Origin: Oscillibacter sp. | Lineage (GTDB): Bacteria; Bacillota; Clostridia; Oscillospirales; Oscillospiraceae | Assembly (NCBI GenBank): GCA_022797935.1 | Contig: JAAWLO010000014.1 | Location: forward strand, 1 to 39,741 | Direction of reading: 5' to 3' | Length of the DNA: 39,741 nt | Shown here: positions 24,680 through 32,616 of the stretch, one piece after another | Position numbering within the stretch: the first letter of the stretch is position 1 | Layout: each line of letters begins with the position of its first letter | The notes under the pieces: generated by a model | What the model was told of the DNA's origin: nothing | The model's database searches: none | The model's input: only the letters and a program-made list of their open reading frames with translations | Position numbers and translations under genes: made by a program

Positions 24680-25321
24680 TCAGCCCTCCTTCTTCCGTCC
24701 GTGCTTCGCCCGGAAGGCGGCTTCCTCAGCATAGGCCTCCTCCGGTACCTGCTCACGGTACTCGGCCCGGAGCTCGTCGTCAAAGCAGTAGTTATCCAGA
24801 CCGCCGTTCAGAACGCCGTAAGGATTGACGAAGACCGGCATGGAGCAGTTGAAGTGGCGGACCTTCCAGACCAGGGTCTGAAGGCAGCGGACGACGCCGA
24901 GGCCGTAGCCAATGGGGCCCGCCATATACATCCAGTTCTGGCTGATGTCAATGGTCAGGGCGCGGTTATTCCGCTCAAAGATGCGCACAACATTCGTCAG
25001 AGTGCCGCTGAAGAAGCGAATAAACAGAATCAGCATGACCACCTGGGTAAAAATCATCAGACTTTTCTGCACCTTTTCCGGCATCAGGCGGCGCACTGCG
25101 TCAATTTCGATGTGAATGCTGTTCCGGGTGGCATAGCTCAGACCGATGTAGCTCACCCAGACATAGCAGAATTTGCAGACTTCTTCACCCCAGGGCACGC
25201 CGGTACCAAAAAGATTCCGGCCAAAGACCTGGACCAGGATGATGATCAGCATGATAAAGAACATAATCATGCCGAAAAAAGCTTCCACGTTAATATCCAG
25301 CCAGTGGAGAATTTTTTTCAT
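24680..25321 (-). CDS. TRAP transporter small permease subunit, DctQ type
   Basis: This 213-residue protein has four predicted membrane helices and a VPWGEEVCKFCYVWVSYIGL segment, matching the conserved W-x-E-E of DctQ proteins. An unusually long polar C-terminal tail of about 70 residues follows (EYREQVPEEAYAEEAAFRAK). I place the start at the ATG at 25321, because the in-frame GTG at 25333 lies directly on the GGAGG ribosome site; the resulting spacing of 13 nt is slightly long. It pairs with DctM to form the membrane part of the TRAP system. Confidence 0.88.
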   Translation of the reverse strand: MKKILHWLDINVEAFFGMIMFFIMLIIILVQVFGRNLFGTGVPWGEEVCKFCYVWVSYIGLSYATRNSIHIEIDAVRRLMPEKVQKSLMIFTQVVMLILFIRFFSGTLTNVVRIFERNNRALTIDISQNWMYMAGPIGYGLGVVRCLQTLVWKVRHFNCSMPVFVNPYGVLNGGLDNYCFDDELRAEYREQVPEEAYAEEAAFRAKHGRKKEG

Positions 25322-25351
25322 AGCGTTTTCCACACCTCCGATTTACATAGA

Positions 25352-25383
25352 GCCGGGCGGACGAAGGTACTCCGCCGCCCGGC
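25352..25383 (-). other. Intercistronic hairpin between dctP and dctQ
   Basis: GCCGGGCGG and CCGCCCGGC form a perfect 9-bp stem, extended by CGGA/TCCG pairing towards the loop, 35 nt after the dctP stop. No T-tract follows on the minus strand. Such hairpins after binding-protein genes often protect upstream mRNA, giving excess binding protein; that role is inferred. Confidence 0.6.
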
Positions 25384-25418
25384 CCTTCCAATGTTCAGGA
25401 ATTAGGGGTGCTCTGTAT

Positions 25419-26522
25419 TCAGCGGGCGGCGTCCACCAGCTCCATGTACTGGTTGAACACATCCTCGCCGGTGATCTTCACGATTTCCGCCTTGGTGACC
25501 GCGCCCATCTTCTCGGCCATCTCAGCCTTGACGGCAGGATCCAGTTCGGCGACCTCAATGCCGTACTCGTCGGCAAACTTTTTCAGCAGGTCCTCGTTCT
25601 CGGCAATGTAGTGGTCTCTGTGGTACTCGTAGAGGACCTTGCTGGCCTCGTCGATCAGAGCCCGGTCCGTATCGTTAAGGCCCTCATACCACTCCTGGTT
25701 GCACACAGCCATGTCGCAGCCCATAACGTGATCGGTCATGGTGAAGTACTTCTGGACCTCGTAGAAGGAGTAATCCTCGAAGTTTACCGTGGCGCCTTCC
25801 TCGCCGTCAATCAGCTTCTGCTGGAGGGAGACAAAGAGCTCGTTCCAGTCGATGGAGACGGCGTCCACGCCAACGGCCTGCCACGCGGCGATCTGCACGG
25901 TGGAATAGCCGCGGATCTTCAGACCCTTCAGGTCATCCATGCTGTTGATGGGGCGGGCGCTGTTGTACAGCTCCCGGAAGCCCAGGCTCAGCAGAGCCAG
26001 ACCCTGGATGCCGATCTTGTTCCAGGAATTCATGATGAAATCGCCGCCCTCACCCTCGAAGAACTTGTGGAGGTGATCCAGGCTGTCGAAGGTGTAATAG
26101 TTATTCAGCAGGGCCAGCTCGGGAACCTGGGTCTCGAAGGAAACGGGGTTCAGCACGTCAATCTGGATGTCGTTCTCATAGAGCATCTCCAGAGCCGTGG
26201 TCCAGTCGCCCAGAACGCCGCCGGCATAAATCTCAACGGTGATGCGGCCGTTGGTCTCGGTCTCCAGGTACTCCTTGAAGGCCTCCAGGCAGCGCACGCC
26301 CACAGAGCCGTCGTTGTGAACGGTGGCAATCTTGATGGTCATAGGCTCCCCTTCGGCAGCGCCGCCGGAGGAACCGGAGTCACCGCTGTTCGCGGAGGAG
26401 GAATCGCCGCTGCCGCCGGAGGAACCGGAGCCGGAGTCGGAACCGCCGCCGCAGGCGGCCAGGCTCAGCACCATCGCGAGGGTCAGCACCATGGCCAGGA
26501 GGGCTTTCATAGACTTTTTCAT
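25419..26522 (-). CDS. TRAP transporter substrate-binding lipoprotein, DctP type
   Basis: This 367-residue extracytoplasmic solute receptor has a signal peptide with lipobox LSLAAC (C24), so it is membrane-anchored. A serine/glycine-rich flexible linker of about 35 residues follows. The mature domain has TIKIATVHNDGSVGVRCLEAF, GRITVEIYAGGVLGD, and LKGLKIRGYSTV with R204, the position that binds the carboxylate in most DctP proteins. That implies an acidic substrate. The start at 26522 has AAAGGAAA; the in-frame ATG at 26555 gives a lysine-rich extension without a ribosome site. It follows SnoaL-like pair 1. Confidence 0.92.
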   Translation of the reverse strand: MKKSMKALLAMVLTLAMVLSLAACGGGSDSGSGSSGGSGDSSSANSGDSGSSGGAAEGEPMTIKIATVHNDGSVGVRCLEAFKEYLETETNGRITVEIYAGGVLGDWTTALEMLYENDIQIDVLNPVSFETQVPELALLNNYYTFDSLDHLHKFFEGEGGDFIMNSWNKIGIQGLALLSLGFRELYNSARPINSMDDLKGLKIRGYSTVQIAAWQAVGVDAVSIDWNELFVSLQQKLIDGEEGATVNFEDYSFYEVQKYFTMTDHVMGCDMAVCNQEWYEGLNDTDRALIDEASKVLYEYHRDHYIAENEDLLKKFADEYGIEVAELDPAVKAEMAEKMGAVTKAEIVKITGEDVFNQYMELVDAAR

Positions 26523-26600
26523 TGTTCTTTTTCCTTTCTTCCTTTTCTTCTTCATTGCTGCTATTCACACACCCGGACAGGGCCGGGACGCTGTGACAGA

Positions 26601-27149
26601 TTAACCCAGCACCCGTTTATAGGCGCCGTTGCTGCGGATGCTGGCCTCTTTGGCGACGCGCCATTTGCCGTCCACCTTCTGAATCCAGCACTCGCACATT
26701 TCCAAGTCCTCACAATCCTCATAGCCCAGGCCGCTGCCGGGGCCGTCGGGACCGATGCCATCCGTGGAGGAGGCGTCATTCCACACAACCTGACCGAAGC
26801 GGAACCCGTTTTCCGGGTCGCCTACACAGTGAATCTCTTCGAAGACCACATTCAGGTCCGGCGTCCGGGCCAGAGCCCGCAGGGTGTCCAGCACCACATG
26901 GTCAGAGCCGGAGAGGTTGTCGCCGCCGTCCCGCTCCTCCTGGAGGCCGTCATAGTAAAAATCATAGACCCGGCCCACCTGCTTGTGCTTCCAGATGAGC
27001 ATCGTGTAGGCCTCAAAGAGGTCCGCAATGTCCTGGGGCTTCTCGTATTTGCAGCTGCGGACCACGTCCTCGTAGATCTTCCGCTCGGCGAGGATTTCGT
27101 CGGTGGTCATCTCGGTGATTTTCTTGCGTTTGATGTCTCGGATGTTCAT
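26601..27149 (-). CDS. SnoaL/NTF2-like protein, B-type subunit of pair 1
   Basis: This 182-residue NTF2-like protein has a B-type layout: EILAERKIYEDVVRSCKYEK, then LFEAYTMLIWKHKQVGRVYD, DPENGFRFGQVVWN and CECWIQKVDGKWRVAKEASI. It lacks the acidic tail of the other B proteins and carries a glycine-rich insertion (GIGPDGPGSGLGYED) in the middle. It is more diverged from pairs 2 and 3 than they are from each other. The ATG overlaps the A-type stop by 4 nt; here the A gene comes first, the reverse of pairs 2 and 3. It is followed by dctP after a 78-nt gap. Confidence 0.8.
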   Translation of the reverse strand: MNIRDIKRKKITEMTTDEILAERKIYEDVVRSCKYEKPQDIADLFEAYTMLIWKHKQVGRVYDFYYDGLQEERDGGDNLSGSDHVVLDTLRALARTPDLNVVFEEIHCVGDPENGFRFGQVVWNDASSTDGIGPDGPGSGLGYEDCEDLEMCECWIQKVDGKWRVAKEASIRSNGAYKRVLG

Positions 27150-27691
27150 TCGGCAGCCTCCTCTTCCGCGGACTCCGGCGCACCGGTGCAGGTGGCCCGG
27201 AGTTCGTCAATGGAGTACATGACAAATTCCTTGACAATCTGCCAGCGGCCGCTGATCTCCTTCACCGTGGCCATGCTCATGGCAATACAGGCATTGGGGT
27301 CAATGGCCTTATTGGTGGCGGGACCATAAATGCTGTAGGTCTTGTTGGTGCCGGACATCGTGAAGTAGCGCCAGAGCTTGTAGCTGCCGTCCGCCTGCTT
27401 CACCGCAAAGGTATCCCGCATGGACACCGTCATATCCGGGAAGGCGGAGGTGAGCTTCAGGGTATCCTTCATCATCTCGTGAGCGCCGTCCAGATAGACG
27501 CCGTTCTCCCGATGAATCTCCGCGTGGTCCGCATAGATGTCGTAAACACTGCCGATCCACTTGTGGTTGAAGATGAGCTCCATATAGAGCCGGAAGTACT
27601 CCGCCAAGGAGGCCTCGTCCGTCACCTTCAGATTCCGGATGGCCTCGTCCACGGCCATCATATCGTTGTAGAGCTTATCTGCCCGATACAT
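27146..27691 (-). CDS. SnoaL/NTF2-like protein, A-type subunit of pair 1
   Basis: This 181-residue A-type NTF2-like protein has VTDEASLAEYFRLYMELIFN, IGSVYDIYADHAEIHRENGV, FPDMTVSM, YKLWRYFTMSGTN, SIYGPATNK and SGRWQIVKEF, with a glutamate/alanine tail. The YDIYAD-x4-HRENG block, the SGTN block and SIYGP are common to all three A proteins and are the best candidates for pocket residues. It follows the EutH-type permease gene by 12 nt with AGGAGGAAATTGC before the ATG. Similar-fold enzymes dehydrate or isomerise hydrophobic or sugar-like substrates; no specific activity can be claimed. Confidence 0.8.
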   Translation of the reverse strand: MYRADKLYNDMMAVDEAIRNLKVTDEASLAEYFRLYMELIFNHKWIGSVYDIYADHAEIHRENGVYLDGAHEMMKDTLKLTSAFPDMTVSMRDTFAVKQADGSYKLWRYFTMSGTNKTYSIYGPATNKAIDPNACIAMSMATVKEISGRWQIVKEFVMYSIDELRATCTGAPESAEEEAAE

Positions 27692-27703
27692 GCAATTTCC
27701 TCC

Positions 27704-28795
27704 TCAGATCTCGGATGTGGAAACGGGGGATTTGCGGGTAAGGTACATGGCCAGCGCCACGGCCAGGATGCCGCCGGTAATCTTTGTCACCGCCAGAGCG
27801 AAAATCATCTCCGGCTCCACGCTGGCGGTAAAGCCCAGATGGTCCCCCAGCACAGCGCTGCATGTCACCACCCAAGCGGTGGAGACAATGACGCCCCGGC
27901 GGTCCATATCCTTGGTCATGACGAACATGGACACAGAGTTGGCAAGGGCAAACACCATGGCGCTGACGCTCACGAAATCCAGCCCCAGCTTCTCCCCTGC
28001 CCAGGACAGAGGCTTCCGCAGAAGCTTCATCAGAACAGCCAGCACCGGGAAGGTTCCTCCCAGTACCACGGCGATTTCCGCCACGGTTTTCATTGCCCCG
28101 TCAATGGGGTCCATGCCGGGAATCAGCACCACGCCGGTAATGGAGGTAAAGGCCGCGCAGGCCAGTCCGCCCGCACACAGGATCCCCACCAGCCGGCCAA
28201 AGACCATGCAGCCCCGCGTCATCTTCTCCGGAGAGAGCGCCAGCCCAACGGCCAGCAGCGCCGCCAGCACCGCCACTGGGGCAATGTTCACCGCCGTCAG
28301 CCCCAGGGGGAACCCGGCAGCCAAGCCGCCCAGAAAACTCCCGAAGGGTAAGGCAATGAGTCCGATCAGCAGTCCCTGGATGAAAAAGGGCTGTTTTTCC
28401 TTCGGGATGATCCCCAAGCCCACGGGGATATTGAACACCAATGTAGCGCCCAGGGTGGAGGACACCAGCACCCCGGCCAGTTTTCCCGCCATGGGATCTT
28501 CCGCCAGCTCCATCGCCAGCTGATAGCCGCCCATGTCGTTGGCCAGAATGGCTCCCAACACGGCGGGGTCCATCCCAAACCGTGCGAACAGCGGGGCAAT
28601 GGTGGCGCTGACGCCCTGCTGGATAAGGGGGGTCAGGCACACAATGCCCACCATGCCCAGGGCCAGAGGACCCATGGTCTCGTAGCCCTTATCGAACTCC
28701 TTGCCCAGTCCCAGGCGGTCCCCCAGAATTTTGTCAAGGCCTCCCGCCAGGGCGCCGAAGGCCATGACCCAGAGTACAATCTCGTTAAAAGACAT
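27704..28795 (-). CDS. eutH: EutH-family permease
   Basis: This 363-residue polytopic membrane protein matches EutH, known as an ethanolamine carrier. It has about ten to eleven hydrophobic segments, a GALAGGLDKILGDRLGLGKEF segment near the start, ILANDMGGYQLA near residue 83, and VSVSAMVFALANSVSMF in the second half. No ethanolamine ammonia-lyase, Eut microcompartment shell or eutR/eutVW gene is present in the window. Its neighbours (creatininase family, SnoaL pair, TRAP) suggest a different amine or alcohol as cargo, or export of a product. The ATG follows AAAGGAG. The symbol denotes family only. Confidence 0.85.
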   Translation of the reverse strand: MSFNEIVLWVMAFGALAGGLDKILGDRLGLGKEFDKGYETMGPLALGMVGIVCLTPLIQQGVSATIAPLFARFGMDPAVLGAILANDMGGYQLAMELAEDPMAGKLAGVLVSSTLGATLVFNIPVGLGIIPKEKQPFFIQGLLIGLIALPFGSFLGGLAAGFPLGLTAVNIAPVAVLAALLAVGLALSPEKMTRGCMVFGRLVGILCAGGLACAAFTSITGVVLIPGMDPIDGAMKTVAEIAVVLGGTFPVLAVLMKLLRKPLSWAGEKLGLDFVSVSAMVFALANSVSMFVMTKDMDRRGVIVSTAWVVTCSAVLGDHLGFTASVEPEMIFALAVTKITGGILAVALAMYLTRKSPVSTSEI

Positions 28796-28815
28796 GCCGC
28801 TCCTTTACCCGTTCT

Positions 28816-28836
28816 CCGGGCGGAAAATCCGCCCGG
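28816..28836 (-). other. Intercistronic hairpin between the creatininase-family and eutH genes
   Basis: CCGGGCGGA and TCCGCCCGG form a perfect 9-bp stem with a 3-nt loop, ending just upstream of the eutH ribosome site on the minus strand. No T-tract follows. It may stabilise or process the long operon mRNA. Confidence 0.55.
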
Positions 28837-28851
28837 GACAGGCGTGTCTTC

Positions 28852-29781
28852 TTATTTCCGGTGGCCCCGCTCGTCGTGGTCCTTGTCGTAGCGAATGAAA
28901 TCGCCGCCGTTGAAGCCGTTGAAGCCCAGAGGATTGCGGAAGCCCAGAGGATTGATGCCCACGGGATGCTTCTCCATCAGCTCCTTGATGAACTGGGTAT
29001 AGCCCTCTACGACCTGCTCCACCAGGGCATCGCCCTTCTCCTTGCTGGCCTTGGTGGGGTTGCCGATGACGCCGTAATCCAGGTCATCCTTCTCCAGCAG
29101 GGCGAAGGTGCCGTCAAAGTGGTACATCTGCCACTTGTGGGACATCTCGCCGGGCGCCTTCTTCCACTTGCCGTCCACCAGGGGCGTGCCGCCGCCGTCA
29201 ATCGCCAGGTCCATATGAACCAGATCGCCATAGAGCGACAGAGCCATGGAAGTCTCGGCCTCGTCAGCGTGCCACATGAAGTCCTCCAGAACATTCTTGT
29301 TGTCGCCCAGGAAGTCATACCAGGTGGAAGCCACCGTGAAGTAACCCTCCATGCCCAGCTTGTGAACCGCCGTGATGAAGCTGCTGTCCGCGCCATGGGC
29401 AACCAGGAGGATAAACTTGTTGTAGCCCACATTGGAGGCGCCGGCAATGATGTCGTGAATCAGCGCAATGTTGGTCTCATAGTTCAGTGCAATGGTGGCC
29501 GGCATGCCCATGTGCATGTAGGGATGTCCGCCGTACATGGGGCAGGGCAGCACCGTGGCGCCGGAACGCTCGGCCACCTTGGCCGCCAGATGAATGGCGT
29601 TGAAGCTGTCCAGGCCGTTGGGGCAGTGCGGGCCGTGCTGCTCAATGGCACCCAGGGGGAGGATGGCCACGTCACAGACTTCTTTGGCATAGGCGATGTT
29701 CACGGGAGCGGTGTTGTTCTCAAAAAACACAGAGTCTCTCCGGTCCAGCTTAAACTGGGTCTGCTTCTTCATTTCAGCCAT
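28852..29781 (-). CDS. Creatininase family amidohydrolase
   Basis: This 309-residue protein has the creatininase-family metal-site motifs: LPLGAIEQHGPHCPNGLD at 41-58 (E47, H49, D58), LVAHGADSS at 126-134 where family members have a NGHGGN-like loop, and WHADEAETSM at 170-179 with a glutamate ligand. Family members hydrolyse cyclic or linear amides such as creatinine, or act in mycofactocin and riboflavin-related chemistry. The C-terminus carries a small repeat, NPLGFRNPLGFNGFNGG. The ATG at 29781 follows AGGAAAGG. It lies between the zinc alcohol dehydrogenase and EutH genes; an 89-nt gap upstream is GC-rich but has no terminator. Amide or ring hydrolysis in the pathway is inferred. Confidence 0.88.
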   Translation of the reverse strand: MAEMKKQTQFKLDRRDSVFFENNTAPVNIAYAKEVCDVAILPLGAIEQHGPHCPNGLDSFNAIHLAAKVAERSGATVLPCPMYGGHPYMHMGMPATIALNYETNIALIHDIIAGASNVGYNKFILLVAHGADSSFITAVHKLGMEGYFTVASTWYDFLGDNKNVLEDFMWHADEAETSMALSLYGDLVHMDLAIDGGGTPLVDGKWKKAPGEMSHKWQMYHFDGTFALLEKDDLDYGVIGNPTKASKEKGDALVEQVVEGYTQFIKELMEKHPVGINPLGFRNPLGFNGFNGGDFIRYDKDHDERGHRK

Positions 29782-29870
29782 GATGTCAGTTTCCTTTCCT
29801 CAGTCAGAATTGATTTGTATGGATGGATTTGGCACGTTTTATAGACAGGCCGCCGGGCGGCCGGCCGTAC

Positions 29871-30917
29871 TCAGGGTTTCAGCAGAATCTTGATGCGCAT
29901 TTCCTTCTTGGCCCGGACCATGTCCACCACCTGAGGCAGCTCCTCCAGGGGCCGGCAGTGGGTAATCAGGGGCTTCACCTTCAGCTTGCCCTCGGCCATA
30001 TAGCGCAGCACGGGTCCAAAGGAGTTGGGACTGGCCAGGGAACCTATCAGCTCCGCATCTTTGACAATCAGCGCGTTCATGGGAACGTCCACCATAGCGC
30101 CGTTGTACCAGCTCACCGCCACAATGCGGCCTGTGGGCTTCAGCGCCTGCACGGCGCTGTTCAGGGCGCTGTTGCTGCCGGATGTCTCAATGATGATCTC
30201 GGGACCTCCATCGGTCAGCTCCTTTGCCCGCTGAGCCACGTCCTCTTTGTGGTAATTGATGGTCTCCGCAATGCCGCACTCCTTGGCAATGGCCAGCTTT
30301 TCATCCCAGCTGCCGGCCACGATGACCTTGCTGGCTCCGGCAATGTTGGCAAGCTGGGCCGCCAGCTGTCCAATGGGTCCATCGCCGATTACCAGCACCT
30401 CCGCACCGGCGGGAATCCGGGCCTTGGTGACCGCGTACATGGCCGTGGCGGCGGGCTCCGCCAAGGCGGCTTCCTCCAGGCTCAGGCCCTCGGGAATCTT
30501 ATAAGTATGGCGCTGGGGAACGGCCACATACTGGGCAAAGACGCCCTGACGGTTGCGGTAGGAACCGATCACCTCCCGGTTCGGGCAGAGGTTGTAATGG
30601 CCCTTGCGGCACTCATCGCACTCGCCGCAGCCCAGACTTACGTCGGAGGTCACCCGGTCTCCCACCTGGAAGCCCCGGACATTCCTGCCCACTTCCACCA
30701 CCGTGCCGCTCCACTCGTGGCCGGGGATGATGGGATACTTGGTGTTGCCATTTTTGATGTGGACCATTTCCCCGGTGAGCAGCTCAATGTCCGTGGCGCA
30801 GAAGCCCGCATAGGAAATCTCCGCCAGAATTTCATCATCCTTGGGAACAGGTCTTGGAATTTCGGAGTACTCCATTTCCTCCGGCCGCATAAAACGAATG
30901 GCTTTCATCTCACTCAT
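29871..30917 (-). CDS. Zinc-dependent medium-chain alcohol dehydrogenase
   Basis: This 348-residue MDR enzyme resembles sorbitol, threonine and galactitol-1-phosphate dehydrogenases. Catalytic zinc ligands are C40 (GFCATD), H67-E68 (PGHEW) and E154. A structural zinc site is formed by C97, C100, C103 and C111. The nucleotide-binding glycine motif is VLVIGDGPIGQLAAQLA. It would oxidise a secondary alcohol of a polyol or sugar acid with NAD. Its ATG forms TGATG with the stop of the MBL-fold gene (1-nt overlap), showing coupling. Combined with the IolB-like isomerase and the hydroxyacid dehydrogenase, it suggests stepwise oxidation of a polyhydroxylated substrate. Confidence 0.9.
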   Translation of the reverse strand: MSEMKAIRFMRPEEMEYSEIPRPVPKDDEILAEISYAGFCATDIELLTGEMVHIKNGNTKYPIIPGHEWSGTVVEVGRNVRGFQVGDRVTSDVSLGCGECDECRKGHYNLCPNREVIGSYRNRQGVFAQYVAVPQRHTYKIPEGLSLEEAALAEPAATAMYAVTKARIPAGAEVLVIGDGPIGQLAAQLANIAGASKVIVAGSWDEKLAIAKECGIAETINYHKEDVAQRAKELTDGGPEIIIETSGSNSALNSAVQALKPTGRIVAVSWYNGAMVDVPMNALIVKDAELIGSLASPNSFGPVLRYMAEGKLKVKPLITHCRPLEELPQVVDMVRAKKEMRIKILLKP

Positions 30918-31723
30918 CAGGCGGACTCCTTTCTATATTGCAGCTCCTGCTTGCCGTTGATAATCTGAATTTCTCCCTGCCGGAAGCAGAGGGGCGCACA
31001 GCTCCCATTGTTCTCCAGCAGCCGGCAGAACTCCCCGGGGTCTCCGCCGTGCTCGGCGAAGGTCCAGAAATGGCAGGGCACGCCATACCGTGCGCCGCAG
31101 AGCCGGGCGGCCTCCGCCCCCTCGGCGGCATTCATATTGCCAAACCGGCCATTGATGGAGAGCATCGCGATATCCGGTTTGTATTCCGCCGCCTCCCGGA
31201 TAATTTCCTCCCGGAACGCCGTGTCTCCGGAGAAGTAAGCCCGGCAGCCCCCCATTTCCACCAGGACGCCGATGGCGTCCGGCGCCATATCTCCATGGTC
31301 CGCCGTGATGGCCTGGATGTGGACCGCATGGTCCTGATAGCTGTCTCCCCGGTCCAGACGCCGCCGCCGCTCCGGGGCAATGCCCATGGAGGACAGCTGC
31401 TCCTGACAGCTGGACGGCCCCAGAAAGAGCGGCGCCTTCACTCCCCGGGCAATCTGGGGAATGGCTTCGTAATCGAAATGATCGAAGTGCAGGTGGGTCA
31501 CCACATAGTAGTCCACCTCCAGCTCCTCCGGGGCCAGGAGAATGGGCGAGAGCCGCTTGAAGCCCCGGATTCTCTCACCGCAGTTGGTGAGGTAAGGGTC
31601 AATGACCAACCGGTTTCCCTCGGAATCCTTCAGGAGAAACCCGGCCTGACCCAGCCAGCAGACGGCCAGCTCATCGGGAGCAACGCTGACTCGCCGCAGG
31701 GTTTGGTGAAGATTCTTGTCCAT
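30917..31723 (-). CDS. UlaG-like MBL-fold metallohydrolase
   Basis: This 268-residue metallo-beta-lactamase-fold protein has VCWLGQAGFLL at 21-31 and the dinuclear metal motif THLHFDHFD at 76-84 (H77, H79, D81, H82). TADHGDMAPDAIG, YFSGDTAF and a final CHFWTFAEHGGDP segment follow. It resembles L-ascorbate-6-phosphate lactonase UlaG, so lactone hydrolysis is a reasonable guess. The ATG at 31723 follows AAGGAGG and the gene overlaps the IolB-like stop region by position only; a longer in-frame start at 31747 is rejected. It probably opens a lactone made by one of the dehydrogenases in this operon. Confidence 0.86.
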   Translation of the reverse strand: MDKNLHQTLRRVSVAPDELAVCWLGQAGFLLKDSEGNRLVIDPYLTNCGERIRGFKRLSPILLAPEELEVDYYVVTHLHFDHFDYEAIPQIARGVKAPLFLGPSSCQEQLSSMGIAPERRRRLDRGDSYQDHAVHIQAITADHGDMAPDAIGVLVEMGGCRAYFSGDTAFREEIIREAAEYKPDIAMLSINGRFGNMNAAEGAEAARLCGARYGVPCHFWTFAEHGGDPGEFCRLLENNGSCAPLCFRQGEIQIINGKQELQYRKESA

Positions 31724-31734
31724 GGAAGTCCTCC

Positions 31735-32592
31735 TTAATAGAGGCATCCCTCCAGCCAGGAATACCGCTCGTCAAACTGGACCTTGTACTTCTTGGTTTC
31801 GCCGGCCAAACCCCAGAGGAGGTAGGCCTGAGTTCCCGGCAGGGCCACCGTGGTGTGATAGCCGGTGGGCAGCGCTACGGCGGTGTTGTTTTCCTCGATC
31901 ACGTTGACCTCGTCCCAGAGCTTCTCGGAGAAGTCCATGCTCAGGTCGTAGCCGTGCTGAAGAAGGCCGCCCTTGCCGGTGCCCTCGGAGGTCACCTGGA
32001 AGGAGAAGATCTCATCCAGAACGACTTCCTCACCGGGACGCTCGTAATCGTGCCGGTGGGCGGGGAAGCCAATCCAGCCGCCGGGAACCGACACCGTCTC
32101 GCCGACAATCAGCAGCTTGCTGATGTGATCGTTGTGTTTGCCGGGTTGGCCAAAGATAAACCGGTACTTCCGCTTGTAGATATATTCGCCGGGCTCGCCC
32201 TCTTCAATCTCTTCGGGCGGGCAGAAGTACGGGGCGTTGCCCTCTTCGCAGTAGGCGGTGAACACCCGGGCCTCCATGCCCTTCTCGCTGTAGAGCTTTA
32301 CCTTGGCCTTGGGGGGAACATAGAGGGCGGTGGGCAGGTCGTCGTAAACATTGCCCCGGGTACCTTTGGCTCCGTCAATGACGGTCTTGCCCTCGTACTC
32401 CACCCAGCAGGTCACGTCGCCCTGCTGGAGGACAATGCCCTGTTCCTCCCCTGTGACGGTGTACTCCAACGTCTTCCCGGCAGGCAGCAGAATGCGGCCG
32501 AAGCCCATAAAGGTCATCTTGGAATTGCCCTTGGAGATGACGCTTTCATACCCCTCCAGGTCCTGGAAACGGTAAACGGTTGTATAAGACAT
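31735..32592 (-). CDS. IolB/KduI-like 5-deoxy-glucuronate isomerase family protein
   Basis: This 285-residue double-cupin protein matches the IolB family, whose members isomerise 5-deoxy-glucuronate in inositol catabolism. Metal-binding residues are visible in GFPAHRHDYERPGEEVVLDE (two histidines and a glutamate) and in a later GYHTTVALPG. The N-terminal cupin contains GFGRILLPAGKTLEYTV. No iolCDEG genes are in the window, so myo-inositol is not necessarily the substrate; a related aldose or uronate-to-ketose isomerisation is likely. The ATG follows GAGGAGG and lies 24 nt after the hydroxyacid dehydrogenase stop. Confidence 0.87.
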   Translation of the reverse strand: MSYTTVYRFQDLEGYESVISKGNSKMTFMGFGRILLPAGKTLEYTVTGEEQGIVLQQGDVTCWVEYEGKTVIDGAKGTRGNVYDDLPTALYVPPKAKVKLYSEKGMEARVFTAYCEEGNAPYFCPPEEIEEGEPGEYIYKRKYRFIFGQPGKHNDHISKLLIVGETVSVPGGWIGFPAHRHDYERPGEEVVLDEIFSFQVTSEGTGKGGLLQHGYDLSMDFSEKLWDEVNVIEENNTAVALPTGYHTTVALPGTQAYLLWGLAGETKKYKVQFDERYSWLEGCLY

Positions 32593-32616
32593 GATGGTTT
32601 CCTCCTCAATGAAACA

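Noticed and set aside
29829-29844. TGGCACG on the plus strand near the creatininase-family gene
   Set aside because: The following bases are TTTTATAG, with no TTGC at the -12 position, and the strand points away from the operon.
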